DNA of 18,329 bases from an uncultured Chromatiaceae bacterium (GCA_946481195.1 CAMLNG010000014.1:1-18329); one strand, 5' to 3'. Shown: positions 1 to 8,154, numbered from the stretch's first letter. Notes: generated by a model from the letters alone, not told the origin. Program-made: numbers and translations.

Positions 1-1131
1 ACCGGCGATACCAAACTATTCACCGGCAAGGCCATGACCTATTACGGCCGCTGGACCTATAAGTTCGAAGAAGCGGCCCGTCAGGGCGCGGCGATGGCGC
101 TGATTGTGCACGAAACCGATGCCGCCGCTTATGGCTGGAATGTGGTGTCCGGTACCAGCCCTATCCGCTTTGAGCTGGCCGATAAAAACAAAAATAAACA
201 TAAAGCGGCCGTTGAAGGCTGGCTGACCAGTGAGAGCGCCGAACAGCTGTTCGCAGCTTCTGGCCACAACATCAAGAGCCTGCGGCGAAAAGCGCTGGCG
301 AAAGATTTTCAGGCGTTCCCTTTGGGTGGAACCGCCTCCATCAGTATCAAAAACCAGTTGCGCGAAATCGATTCCAGTAACGTCATTGGTTATATCCCCG
401 GTAAAACCACGCCTGATGAAGCCGTGTTGTACATGGCGCACTGGGACCACTTTGGCCTCGATTTCAGCCGCAAAGAAGACAAGATTTTTAATGGTGCCCA
501 GGATAATGCCGGTGGTATTGCTGGTTTAATCGCTCTGGCCGAACACTTTAAACAACAGCCGCAACCAGAGCGTTCGGTGGTGTTTATTGCCGTAACAGCG
601 GAAGAGCGCGGTATGTTAGGTTCACGCTGGTATGCCGCCAATCCGTTGTTTCCCTTAAATAAAACCGTCGCCGGCATCAATATGGATGTAATGAATGTGT
701 ATGGCCCGATGCGCGATGTGCAGGTTTTTGGTTATGGCTCGTCCGAGTTGGAGCCACTTTTGGATAAATATGCCAAAGCGCAAGGCCGTTACATCGCGCC
801 GGAGCCGACACCGGAAGATGGATTTTATTATCGCTCAGACCATTTCCAGCTGGCGCGTTTCGGTGTGCCGATGTTGTATGCCCGCGGTGGTGTCGACAGT
901 GTCCGGCATGGCAAAGACTGGGGCCTGGCGCAGCGGCGTGATTACACAGCGAATTATTACCACAAGGTCAATGATGAATTCAGTCCGGCCTGGGATTTGC
1001 GTGGCTCACAGCAGGATTTGTGGCTGTTTTATTCAGTCGGCAATGAACTGGCCAATTCTGCACTCTGGCCAAACTGGTACGAGGGTAAAGAGTTTAAAGC
1101 GGCACGGGATGCGTCCAGAACGAAAAACTAA
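1..1131 (+). CDS. M28-family zinc metallopeptidase with PA domain (5' partial)
   Basis: This is the C-terminal part of an exported aminopeptidase-type M28 peptidase. The frame is open from base 1, so the true start and signal peptide lie upstream; the in-frame ATG at 34 is internal. The first ~50 residues look like the end of a protease-associated (PA) domain inserted before the catalytic half. Co-catalytic zinc ligands are visible, numbered from the ATG at 34: His136 in AHWDHFG, bridging Asp157 in GAQDNAGG, catalytic/ligand Glu190-Glu191 in TAEERG, Asp218 in NMDVM, and His270 in RSDHFQLARFGVP. All five positions of the family are therefore kept and the enzyme should be active. It would trim amino acids from peptides in the periplasm or medium. 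It ends at TAA just before a shared terminator. Family call is secure; the exact substrate is unknown. Confidence 0.93.
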   Translation, partial: TGDTKLFTGKAMTYYGRWTYKFEEAARQGAAMALIVHETDAAAYGWNVVSGTSPIRFELADKNKNKHKAAVEGWLTSESAEQLFAASGHNIKSLRRKALAKDFQAFPLGGTASISIKNQLREIDSSNVIGYIPGKTTPDEAVLYMAHWDHFGLDFSRKEDKIFNGAQDNAGGIAGLIALAEHFKQQPQPERSVVFIAVTAEERGMLGSRWYAANPLFPLNKTVAGINMDVMNVYGPMRDVQVFGYGSSELEPLLDKYAKAQGRYIAPEPTPEDGFYYRSDHFQLARFGVPMLYARGGVDSVRHGKDWGLAQRRDYTANYYHKVNDEFSPAWDLRGSQQDLWLFYSVGNELANSALWPNWYEGKEFKAARDASRTKN

Positions 1132-1160
1132 TCAAGCCAAGTTCTGGATACAGAAATAAA

Positions 1161-1190
1161 AAAACCAGCAAATGCTGGTTTTTTTTATTT
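1161..1190. terminator. Bidirectional rho-independent terminator
   Basis: AAAACCAGC at 1161-1169 pairs with GCTGGTTTT at 1174-1182 around a 4-base AAAT loop, with a T run on the plus strand (1179-1186) and an A run (1157-1164) that becomes a T run on the minus strand. It lies between the convergent M28 peptidase and PEP-CTERM-like genes and can serve both. Confidence 0.85.
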
Positions 1191-1211
1191 CTGCTGCTTG
1201 CAGCCCTGCAC

Positions 1212-2177
1212 TTAAGCCTGTTGGCGGCGACGGTGCAGCCCCATCAGTAACATACCAAGGCCGGCCAAAGTCAGTGGTGAAGATACCGGTACATCTACTG
1301 GTGGAGGTGGTGGAGTATCAGCCACCGGGTCACGACCCCAGATAGAAATGTGGGATAAACCGGCACCACCGCTGGCGTTTAATAAAGTGTCTTCCATATT
1401 CCAGACACCTTTAAACATGAAGTTTTCATCATCAGTTCCGAACACTGGTGGGATCGGTAAGGATGAAATATCGAAGTTATACAGTGCAAACATATTGCCA
1501 GATTTAAATACGACTGTGACCTGATCAAAGAACTTGTTGGTACCCAACATATCCAGCAGTTGCTGTGGATTATTCACAGGTGGTTTGTAAGTCCACTCAC
1601 CACTGACCACGCTGCCACCGGTACAGGCAACGGTGTTACCATCTCTGTCTTTACAATTACTCAGGCTGACTAAATCTGCCGCGTAGTTGTAGGTGCCAAA
1701 ACCAGTTTTGGAGCTGGAAGATGGCGCAAAGTTACCTGCGGTGTATTTACCGAAGAAAATCCAACCCGGATCGATATTACCAAGGCCTTGTAAGTCCTGC
1801 AGGTCGTCATTGGTAACAAAAGCGCCCGGTTGTCCTGGCCAGTATTCTGATTCCTGATTCAACCAGCCGACATTATCATAACCGAGGTTGTTCCCCAGAT
1901 TGCTGACGTCGTCGTTGCCGGAGAACGCACCGTAACAAGCGGTTGCATTAATAGCGCCGACGTTTTGCGCCGGAGAACCATCTTGTTTTTGAATAGTAGT
2001 GATTTGAATATCTGAAACATTACAAGGTGGTGGTGTTACCTGATTGCCGCCACCGCCGCCATTACCGCCACCGCCACCGCCGTTGCCGTTGCCCATTGGT
2101 GTCGCCATTGCGAATTGTGAACAAGTGATAGCAGCAATTAACATCAATGCTGTGGTCATTTTGCCTGCTGTAGCCAT
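1212..2177 (-). CDS. Exported PEP-CTERM-like sorting-domain protein, Gly-rich N-terminus
   Basis: A 321-residue secreted protein of unknown role. A signal peptide covers residues 1 to ~26 (hydrophobic LMLIAAITCS, AMA-type cleavage). It is followed by a glycine/asparagine tract at 29-45. The middle resembles the common PEP-CTERM ectodomain: four cysteines (52, 81, 175, 185), a WTYKPP segment, a VFKSGNMFALYNFD strand and the typical GLSHISIWGR near 273-282. A proline-rich spacer (284-296) leads to the C-terminal tag: PVSSP at 297-301 in place of P-E-P, a hydrophobic helix (302-314) and RRR (316-318). Such tags are normally cut by an exosortase and the proteins reach the surface or extracellular matrix. 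The ATG at 2177 is preceded by AGGT about 8 bases upstream; Met7 is an alternative start. No exosortase is visible here, and the motif departs from canonical PEP, so the sorting route is an inference. Confidence 0.82.
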   Translation of the reverse strand: MATAGKMTTALMLIAAITCSQFAMATPMGNGNGGGGGGNGGGGGNQVTPPPCNVSDIQITTIQKQDGSPAQNVGAINATACYGAFSGNDDVSNLGNNLGYDNVGWLNQESEYWPGQPGAFVTNDDLQDLQGLGNIDPGWIFFGKYTAGNFAPSSSSKTGFGTYNYAADLVSLSNCKDRDGNTVACTGGSVVSGEWTYKPPVNNPQQLLDMLGTNKFFDQVTVVFKSGNMFALYNFDISSLPIPPVFGTDDENFMFKGVWNMEDTLLNASGGAGLSHISIWGRDPVADTPPPPPVDVPVSSPLTLAGLGMLLMGLHRRRQQA

Positions 2178-2538
2178 GTTATTTTACCTATATCTGGTTT
2201 GACTAAAATAGTAATTCATAAAATATACCAAAATCGCAAAGTGGCGTTTTTGCTGCACACTGAGTAAAAACTCTACATCTAACTGTAAAAAAAACCGGCA
2301 CTCTTCTGCATGAATTCATTCCGATGTCGCTTGGCGATAATAGGTAAATTGCTGGTTTTATTGATTTATTCGCGAAACACTTCAGATACCTATTCGCTCT
2401 ATCCGCTATCCATTTGCTTACTTATGCAACATTTTCCCGCGTGTAACAGCGCAGTAAATTGAGAAATGAGTGACCATCTATTGTTCATCAACGATGACTA
2501 AATGCTGGTCACAGAAACGCGGCGGTGTAGAAAAGCAC
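2178..2538. other. Non-coding gap between two minus-strand exported-protein genes
   Basis: This AT-rich stretch should hold the promoter of the PEP-CTERM-like gene, but I could not assign a convincing -35/-10 pair or sigma-54 site on the minus strand. The only symmetry I noted is GTGACCA at 2470-2476 with TGGTCAC at 2506-2512, a 7-bp inverted repeat 29 bases apart. No credible reading frame is present. Confidence 0.4.
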
Positions 2539-2563
2539 AAGGCCTGCTACATGGGCAGGCCTT
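2529..2563 (-). terminator. Rho-independent terminator of the S8 protease gene
   Basis: AAGGCCTGC at 2539-2547 and GCAGGCCTT at 2555-2563 form a perfect 9-bp stem with a 7-base loop. Read on the minus strand it is followed by GTGCTTTTCT. It starts about 20 bases downstream of the protease stop codon at 2583. Confidence 0.75.
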
Positions 2564-2582
2564 GTTTTCAGCTATTGCAGTT

Positions 2583-4394
2583 TTATTTGCTGAATGTCAC
2601 AGATTTTTCCACCGAGCACACTGTGGTGCTGGCAGCATGACAGACTTTATAGCTGTAGGTGCCTTTCGCCGTTGGACTGTCACGGTGTGAGCCATCGTTG
2701 GCTGTGGTGATGATTTTCACACCATTGCGGTAGATGTCCACGTTTGAGGTCGTGGCATTGGCCCAGCTCAGATTGGCATAACGGGTTTTGCCCTGCATTT
2801 GTGCTGTTGCAGTCAACGTAATGGCAGTTGTACCACCGCCGCCGCAGCCATTTTGCAGCAGATAGTCGTTCGCCGCTTTGGCCTGAACAATACCGTAACC
2901 GAAGTACACATCTTTGCCGGCAGCACCTGCATCCTTCGCTGTGGCTTTTAACGCGCTACGGATTTGCGCACCGCTACAAGTTGGGTGGTTAGACCAAACC
3001 AGTGCGGCAATACCAGAGACTGCCGGCGTCGCCATCGAAGTTCCGCTCATCAGGCCGTAATCAGTGCCACCGATGGTTATAGTGGCAGTGGTTGATGCCA
3101 GTAATTGTGAACGGTCTTCAAAGGCCGCTCCAACCGCCGGAATTGAGGTGGTATTGGCAGTGCCTTCACCCAGAGTGCCGTACAACATGCCAGCGACGTT
3201 ATTGATCACCACTGCGCCAACACCACCAGACAGCTGGCAGTTTTTCACTTTGTCATGGAAAGAGATCACACCACGGTCAATCAGGCAAACTTTACCGGCC
3301 GCACCGGCATTAGTGGTCTCTGCAGTGCCCATAAAGAAGGTCGCGGCACTCGCGTTACCGATATTTTCCATCGCCGAAGAGGCAAAGGCGCCTAAGTTGG
3401 TGCTAAGGCTGGAATTAGTCGCCATTCCCGCCGGATAGGTTGATAAGGTATCCACGCCACCAGCAGTGGCTTCCACACAGATGTTTTCATCGGTTTTGCC
3501 ATTGGCGGTACAGCTTGGGAACTGGGAGAAACTGGCAATGGCATTGTTATTGTCATTAGCGCCAATCATCATCACCGACGGATAACCAGCAGGGTATGAC
3601 CGCACATTGTTACCGTCGTTACCGGCCGCTGCCACAACTAAGCCGCCAGCGTTGACGAAGTTCTGGAAGGCATTGGATTCTGTGGTATTTGAACCGCCAC
3701 CGCCTAAGCTCATGCTGATAATTTTTGCGCCGGCTGCAGTACATTTTTGCGCTGCATAAGCCAGGTCTGATGAATAGCCCCAGCCTTCGGCATTAAAGAC
3801 TTTGATGATGTGCATTTTGACGCCTGGCGCCATACCGATCACGCCCACACCATTGTTCGCTGCGCCAATAGTCCCTGCGACGTGGGTGCCGTGTGGGCCA
3901 CCATTGACATCCCAGCTGCCGGTGCCGCTGTCGTTGTCACCAGTGATCGAGCCCCAGTCGAAATCGATGTTGGAGCGGTCGAGGCCAGAGTCGATGATAC
4001 AGACCTTAGGTGCGGTCGCCGGGTTAAAACTGACCTGATTGGCTTGTGACTGGAACACCGCATAAGGCGTCACTTGAGTCTGCATCGGATTGCCGGCAGT
4101 GTCGTTAAACAGCGCCATGGGCTTGCGTACTTCGTCTTTTTCTACCAGCTCAATGTGCGGATTGTTAAAAATGCCTTTGAGCTCTTCAAAGGATTTACCC
4201 GGGATTTCGACTGCGACAAAACCATCCGCGTCAACCTTCACTTCACCACCGGCTTGGCGCGTGATTGCAGTAATGATGCCTTTGTTCAGATTGTCGACCT
4301 GCAGAATGACCCGTTCGGCCTGTGCAGTAGTGGAGAAAGTCAGAGTCGATGCCACAGCAATAGCGATGGGCGCTATTTTGATCAGTTTTTGCAT
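2583..4394 (-). CDS. Secreted subtilisin-like serine protease (S8) with PA insert
   Basis: An extracellular endopeptidase of 603 residues. I chose the ATG at 4394 over an upstream ATG at 4433 because AGGAA sits 9 bases before it and the product then begins directly with a signal peptide (residues 1-26, ending AQA). Residues ~27-95 resemble a short inhibitor-I9-type propeptide. The catalytic triad is complete: Asp135 in CIIDSG, His168 in HGTHVAG and Ser453 in SGTSMATP, with the oxyanion Asn259 in AAAGNDG. A PA domain is inserted between the oxyanion Asn and the catalytic Ser (~310-440; conserved CLIDRG and VGAVVINN segments). After a Gly-rich hinge (GCGGGG, ~516) comes a single fibronectin-III-like domain (~523-603; SWANA, VDIYRNG, YSYKVC). 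There is no C-terminal sorting tag, so it is probably released by type II secretion (inference). Confidence 0.95.
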   Translation of the reverse strand: MQKLIKIAPIAIAVASTLTFSTTAQAERVILQVDNLNKGIITAITRQAGGEVKVDADGFVAVEIPGKSFEELKGIFNNPHIELVEKDEVRKPMALFNDTAGNPMQTQVTPYAVFQSQANQVSFNPATAPKVCIIDSGLDRSNIDFDWGSITGDNDSGTGSWDVNGGPHGTHVAGTIGAANNGVGVIGMAPGVKMHIIKVFNAEGWGYSSDLAYAAQKCTAAGAKIISMSLGGGGSNTTESNAFQNFVNAGGLVVAAAGNDGNNVRSYPAGYPSVMMIGANDNNNAIASFSQFPSCTANGKTDENICVEATAGGVDTLSTYPAGMATNSSLSTNLGAFASSAMENIGNASAATFFMGTAETTNAGAAGKVCLIDRGVISFHDKVKNCQLSGGVGAVVINNVAGMLYGTLGEGTANTTSIPAVGAAFEDRSQLLASTTATITIGGTDYGLMSGTSMATPAVSGIAALVWSNHPTCSGAQIRSALKATAKDAGAAGKDVYFGYGIVQAKAANDYLLQNGCGGGGTTAITLTATAQMQGKTRYANLSWANATTSNVDIYRNGVKIITTANDGSHRDSPTAKGTYSYKVCHAASTTVCSVEKSVTFSK

Positions 4395-4666
4395 AATAAA
4401 ATGTTCCTGCGTTTGGATGTTGTGTACTGACATTTATCTTAATATCTTGTTAGTTCGTCGCAGTCAGTTTGCTTAAGAACTTGCTAAACCATGGCAGAAA
4501 CAATTTCGCGTCGCAAGTGTAAATTTCACATTTGTAATTAATTGTATCGAAATGAAAGCGTTGCCAAAGCACTGGCAGAGTGCAGTTTTTTTTACAGAAG
4601 TGCAGACGTCCGTTGCCTCACTCCGACAAAATAAATCTGCTGAAAGAGGTGCTGCAATGTGACTGT

Positions 4667-4960
4667 TCAGCGCTGTGAACCCAGTAAATACTGGCGTTCT
4701 GTGGTATAAGCCCACCAGACTTGCGGCGCGTCGCCGGCCAGAAAACGCTCTACCGATAACAGCACATCCAGCACACAAGGGTCGTGGCGCTGACCTGTTA
4801 CCGCACAAAGTTGCTGATACAAATGTAAAGCAGAAACACCCACTAACTGCTGTGGTTCGGTGTAGCCAAGCAACTGATAATCTTTGGCGCCGGCTGGGCC
4901 AATATTCGGCAGATCCGTGAGTTTTTTCAGTTGATTGCGGTTTACTTTATCCGGATGCAT
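4667..4960 (-). CDS. Cdd1-like helix-hairpin-helix protein ('pathogenicity locus' family)
   Basis: A 97-residue cytoplasmic protein. Residues 16-33 (DLPNIGPAGAKDYQLLGY) form a helix-hairpin-helix of the DNA-binding type. The rest follows the small family often annotated as 'pathogenicity locus' (Cdd1) or 'helix-hairpin-helix domain-containing protein': LYQQLCAVTGQRHDPCVLD at 48-66 and a tryptophan-rich WWAYTTER at 82-89. Full length for the family. The function is not established; non-specific DNA binding is an inference from the motif. The ATG at 4960 has only a weak purine-rich stretch (AGAGAAAA) upstream. It is read in the same direction as the S8 protease but with a gap of about 270 bases, so co-transcription is uncertain. 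Confidence 0.85.
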   Translation of the reverse strand: MHPDKVNRNQLKKLTDLPNIGPAGAKDYQLLGYTEPQQLVGVSALHLYQQLCAVTGQRHDPCVLDVLLSVERFLAGDAPQVWWAYTTERQYLLGSQR

Positions 4961-5001
4961 GTGGTTTTCTCTGTTGTTGGTTGGTGTGCAAAAACCAATC
5001 G

Positions 5002-5030
5002 ATTATAAGCACCGTGACACCTAAACAACC
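5002..5030 (-). promoter_or_regulatory. Candidate sigma-70 promoter(s), overlapping divergent -10 boxes
   Basis: On the minus strand a perfect TATAAT lies at 5007-5002, 42 bases upstream of the helix-hairpin-helix ATG, with a poor -35 near 5025-5030. The same bases read on the plus strand give TATAAG (5004-5009) with TTGGTG at 4981-4986 and a 17-base spacer, which could drive the divergent amidohydrolase gene. Assigned by eye only. Confidence 0.35.
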
Positions 5031-5209
5031 AGTGTACTTCTCTCACCTGTCATCGCAGTGCAACCTCCGTTAATCGGATCTGCTTGCGACGAAGCCATGC
5101 TATTGCCACACTGGTTTTGGCTGGCTGCTTACCGAGCTACCCGCTGAATAAAACAAACAAAAACAATGAGGATTAGTAAAGCCTGATCCACAACTCCCCG
5201 GGAACGACT

Positions 5210-6817
5210 ATGCAATACCAACCCAAGACCCAATTGATAATTCGCGCCGCATTGCTGGCTTTGAGTGTCGCCGCCAGCCTGCCGCAGGCCGCACTGGCCG
5301 CCGCTGCTGAACGCACGCCTTCTGCCCCTGTCGCCGACCAGGGCGACGGCCCTTACAGCCGGCTGATTTTACGCGGTGGCACTTTTATCAGTGGCGAAGG
5401 CGCACCGCCGGTGGGTCCTGTCGATATCGTCATCGAAAATGACCGCATCAGTGAAATCACTGCCGTCGGTAATCCGGGGGTGCCGGTACTGCCAGAAGGC
5501 CGGCCAAAAGCCAAAGCCGGCGACAAAGAAATGGACGTCAGCGGCATGTACATTCTGCCGGGTTTTATTGATATGCACGGCCATATTGGCGGCTCTGCCA
5601 ACGGCACGCCGGCCGAATATGTGTTTAAACTCTGGCTGGCGCATGGCATTACCACAGTGCGTGAACCAGGCAGCTTTAACGGCCTCGACTGGACGCTGAA
5701 ACATGCCAAAGCCTCCAATGAACATAAAATTGTGGCGCCACGCATTGTGCCTTATGTCGGATTTGGACAGGGTTTAAGCAAGCCGGTATTCAGTCCGCAA
5801 CAGGCGCGGGAATGGGTGCAAAATATTAAAAAAGCCGGTGCCGCCGGGATTAAATTTTTTGGCGCCCCACCGGCAATTATGGCGGCTGCGCTGGATGAAG
5901 CGAAGAAACAACAGCTTGGCACTATGATGCATCATGCCCAGCTCAACGTGATGCGCATGAACGCGCTGGACAGCGCGCGACTTGGCCTCACATCGATGGA
6001 ACATTGGTACGGCCTGCCGGAAGCGCTGTTTACCAAGCAAGTGGTGCAAAACTACAAAGCTGATTACAACTACCAAAACGAACAGGATCGCTTTGGTGAA
6101 GCCGGCAAACTGTGGCAACAAGCGGCAGCCCCGGGGTCTGACAAATGGAATGCGGTACGGGATGAACTGATTAGCCTCAATTTCACCATCAACCCGACGC
6201 TGACCATTTATGAAGCCACCCGCAATGCCGAAGCACAGCGCAACGCGCCCTGGCATGCCGATTACACTTTGCCGGTGCTCAGTGAGTTTTTTAAACCCAA
6301 CCGCTATGCGCATGGTTCATTCTGGTTTAACTGGACGACAGAGCAGGAAATTGCCTGGCGCGAAAACTACCGCATTTGGATGCAGTTCCTCAATGACTAT
6401 AAAAATCACGGTGGCCGCGTCACTGCAGGTTCTGACGCTGGTTACATCTACAAAATTTATGGTTTTGCCTACATCCAGGAACTGGAACTGCTGCGCGAAG
6501 CCGGTTTTAATCCGCTGGAAGTGATTCAGGCAGCGACGTTAAACGGTGCCATTGCATTGGGCCTTGATAAAGATATCGGCAGTCTGGTGCCGGGCAAAAA
6601 AGCCGACATGGTGATAGTCGCCGAAAACCCGCTGGCCAATTTTAAAGTGTTGTACGGCAACGGCCATTATCAGCTCAACGAGCAAAACCAGCCCGAGCGG
6701 ACCAAAGGCGTGCGTTATACCATTAAAGATGGCGTGGTGTATGACGCCCAGCAGCTGCTCAGCGACGTGCGTACTATGGTCAGTAACGCCAAAGTGGTGG
6801 CGCCGCTGGCTCGTTAA
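5210..6817 (+). CDS. Secreted metal-dependent amidohydrolase
   Basis: A 535-residue exported hydrolase of the amidohydrolase superfamily. A signal peptide spans residues 1-30 (hydrophobic AALLALSVAASL, ALA cleavage). The N-terminal beta domain (~50-115) precedes the TIM barrel. The binuclear metal site is complete: His123 and His125 in DMHGH, probable carboxylated Lys215 in GIKFFG, His241/242 in MHHA, His265 in MEHW and Asp409 in AGSDAG. The C-terminal part has the usual ATLNGAIALG and GSLVPGKKADMVIV segments. The family hydrolyses C-N bonds in cyclic amides, N-acyl amino acids or dipeptides; the imidazolonepropionase/Xaa-Pro dipeptidase-like branch is the nearest I can name, and the substrate is unknown. 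GGGAA at 5200-5204 lies 5 bases before the ATG. A long insert at ~270-395, rich in aromatic residues, covers the active-site side of the barrel. Confidence 0.92.
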   Translation: MQYQPKTQLIIRAALLALSVAASLPQAALAAAAERTPSAPVADQGDGPYSRLILRGGTFISGEGAPPVGPVDIVIENDRISEITAVGNPGVPVLPEGRPKAKAGDKEMDVSGMYILPGFIDMHGHIGGSANGTPAEYVFKLWLAHGITTVREPGSFNGLDWTLKHAKASNEHKIVAPRIVPYVGFGQGLSKPVFSPQQAREWVQNIKKAGAAGIKFFGAPPAIMAAALDEAKKQQLGTMMHHAQLNVMRMNALDSARLGLTSMEHWYGLPEALFTKQVVQNYKADYNYQNEQDRFGEAGKLWQQAAAPGSDKWNAVRDELISLNFTINPTLTIYEATRNAEAQRNAPWHADYTLPVLSEFFKPNRYAHGSFWFNWTTEQEIAWRENYRIWMQFLNDYKNHGGRVTAGSDAGYIYKIYGFAYIQELELLREAGFNPLEVIQAATLNGAIALGLDKDIGSLVPGKKADMVIVAENPLANFKVLYGNGHYQLNEQNQPERTKGVRYTIKDGVVYDAQQLLSDVRTMVSNAKVVAPLAR

Positions 6818-6845
6818 AGCCGGCTCGTTAAATCGGTGCACGAAG

Positions 6846-6864
6846 CGCGGCCAGCGCCGCGTTT
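6846..6864 (+). terminator. Weak hairpin after the amidohydrolase gene
   Basis: CGCGG at 6846-6850 pairs with CCGCG at 6857-6861 around a 6-base loop and is followed by only three Ts. It is a poor terminator but is the only hairpin close behind the stop codon. Confidence 0.25.
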
Positions 6865-6953
6865 GGTGCAAATAAATGTCAGCCGACATGTTAAGTATTG
6901 TTATGCGGGTCAAAAACTATATCGTTTCAGATATCGCAGCCGGCGCCAATATT

Positions 6954-6992
6954 TTGATGTAAAAGATTGATTGTCAACATCTTTTACATCAA
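6954..6992. promoter_or_regulatory. 14-bp perfect inverted repeat upstream of the dioxygenase gene
   Basis: TTGATGTAAAAGAT at 6954-6967 is an exact reverse complement of ATCTTTTACATCAA at 6979-6992, with an 11-base spacer. It lies 115 bases before the start of the Tat-lipoprotein gene and 136 after the amidohydrolase stop. There is no T run beyond either arm, so an operator for a dimeric regulator is more likely than a terminator; this is inference. Confidence 0.5.
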
Positions 6993-7107
6993 CACTTTCT
7001 ACCCACTCAGCCAGGCTGGGTAAAGTATTGTACAAATTGAAACCCCGGCGGTTTTCTGTGTTCAGAATCGACAGATTGTCTTTTTAAGCAGATGTAGGAA
7101 CCGCACT

Positions 7108-8007
7108 ATGACCAAATCAAGCTCCCCTTTAGCACCAACACAAATAGCACCAGCGCAAAGCCGTCGCAGTTTTATTAAACAGCTGGGCTTTGCCCTGGCT
7201 GCAGCGCCTTTGGTAGGTATCGTTGCCTGTGGCGGTGGCAGCACTGAAACTTCGACCAGCTCCACAGACACCAGCAGTGGCAGCACTGGCGGAAGCACCG
7301 GAGGCAGCACAGGCAGTTCAGGCACCTGGGCAACCGGCGGTACCGCCGCGCTGACCGCCAATTTCCCGGCCGATAGTTTGTTTGATTTAGGCTCCAGCTG
7401 CAGTCTGGCGCTGACCAAAGCGCTGACCGAGGGGCCTTGTTATTTCACTGTCACCAATCGCGACGACATTTCTGAAAGTCAGGTCGGTTTACCGATGCAG
7501 CTGTGCCTGCGGGTAGTCGACAGCAACTGCAAGCCGTTGTCAGGTCTGGAGGTTGAAGTCTGGCATTGTGATGTCGCAGGGCTCTATTCAGGCGATACCA
7601 GTGGCAGCAGCGACAGCTCAGGCTTTAACTCGTCGTTTTGCACCAGCAACAACACCAACGCGCTGAAAGCCAAATGGTATCGCGGTACGCAAGTCACCGA
7701 CAGCAATGGCCGCGTCAACTTTAAAACCTGCTTCCCCGGCTGGTATTCAGGCCGAACCATTCACATTCACTTCCGCGTGCGCAATAACAACAACGATCAG
7801 GTGGTGTCACAGTTTTGTTTTACCGACGCGCTGACGCAGGAGATTTGCACCACGCATGCAAATTATAAAAGTCGTGGTGTGCAGGACACCACGCTGGCCG
7901 CTGGTCGCGATACGGTATTTGGCAGCAATGCCACTGATTTTATCTTCAGCACCCAACAAAACAATGACGGTTCGTTACTGGCCTGGAAAACGATCCGGCT
8001 GAGTTAA
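7108..8007 (+). CDS. Tat-exported lipoprotein with intradiol dioxygenase domain
   Basis: A 299-residue protein of the intradiol ring-cleavage dioxygenase fold (protocatechuate 3,4-dioxygenase beta-subunit-like). The N-terminus has a twin-arginine signal, SRRSFIKQL (Arg19-Arg20), then a hydrophobic stretch and lipobox IVAC with Cys41, so it should be folded in the cytoplasm, exported by Tat and anchored as a lipoprotein. A Ser/Thr/Gly linker (42-75) precedes the domain. Fe(III) ligands match the family: Tyr160 in AGLYSG, Tyr213 in FPGWYSG, His219 and His221 in TIHIHF. Eight or more cysteines (98, 111, 133, 141, 154, 178, 208, 237, 247) suit an oxidising compartment. AGGAA at 7096-7100 lies 7 bases before the ATG. 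The real substrate is unknown; catechol-like compounds outside the cell are an inference. No other aromatic-degradation gene is nearby. Confidence 0.9.
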   Translation: MTKSSSPLAPTQIAPAQSRRSFIKQLGFALAAAPLVGIVACGGGSTETSTSSTDTSSGSTGGSTGGSTGSSGTWATGGTAALTANFPADSLFDLGSSCSLALTKALTEGPCYFTVTNRDDISESQVGLPMQLCLRVVDSNCKPLSGLEVEVWHCDVAGLYSGDTSGSSDSSGFNSSFCTSNNTNALKAKWYRGTQVTDSNGRVNFKTCFPGWYSGRTIHIHFRVRNNNNDQVVSQFCFTDALTQEICTTHANYKSRGVQDTTLAAGRDTVFGSNATDFIFSTQQNNDGSLLAWKTIRLS

Positions 8008-8008
8008 A

Positions 8009-8033
8009 GTCGCCGTTTCAGACGCACGGCGAC
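8009..8033 (+). terminator. Hairpin directly after the dioxygenase stop
   Basis: GTCGCCGT at 8009-8016 pairs perfectly with ACGGCGAC at 8026-8033 around a 9-base loop, beginning one base after the TAA. There is no T tract, so it may be a weak terminator or a 3'-end stabiliser. Confidence 0.35.
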
Positions 8034-8154
8034 GCTACGCTTGCCGTGCCTACATTACCATCACGGAGCACATTTACCGCACTTTCACTACATTTGCGCA
8101 CCGGCCACACAACCGTTATGCTGCGCCGGTTTTGCCACACGAAGGACATCTCCA

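Noticed and set aside
4569..4593. Small hairpin GCACT/AGTGC followed by eight Ts on the plus strand
   Set aside because: The stem is only 5 bp, a two-base gap separates it from the T run, and no plus-strand gene ends here.
6893..7031. Repeated 9-mer AAGTATTGT (6893-6901 and 7023-7031), with TTGTACAA at 7028-7035
   Set aside because: Short, AT-rich, and the flanks differ; not strong enough to call an operator pair.
8041..8154. TTG-initiated N-terminal extension of the EamA transporter
   Set aside because: The extension is His/Cys-rich, lacks a ribosome site and does not fit the family; ATG at 8155 has AAGGA 8 bases upstream.
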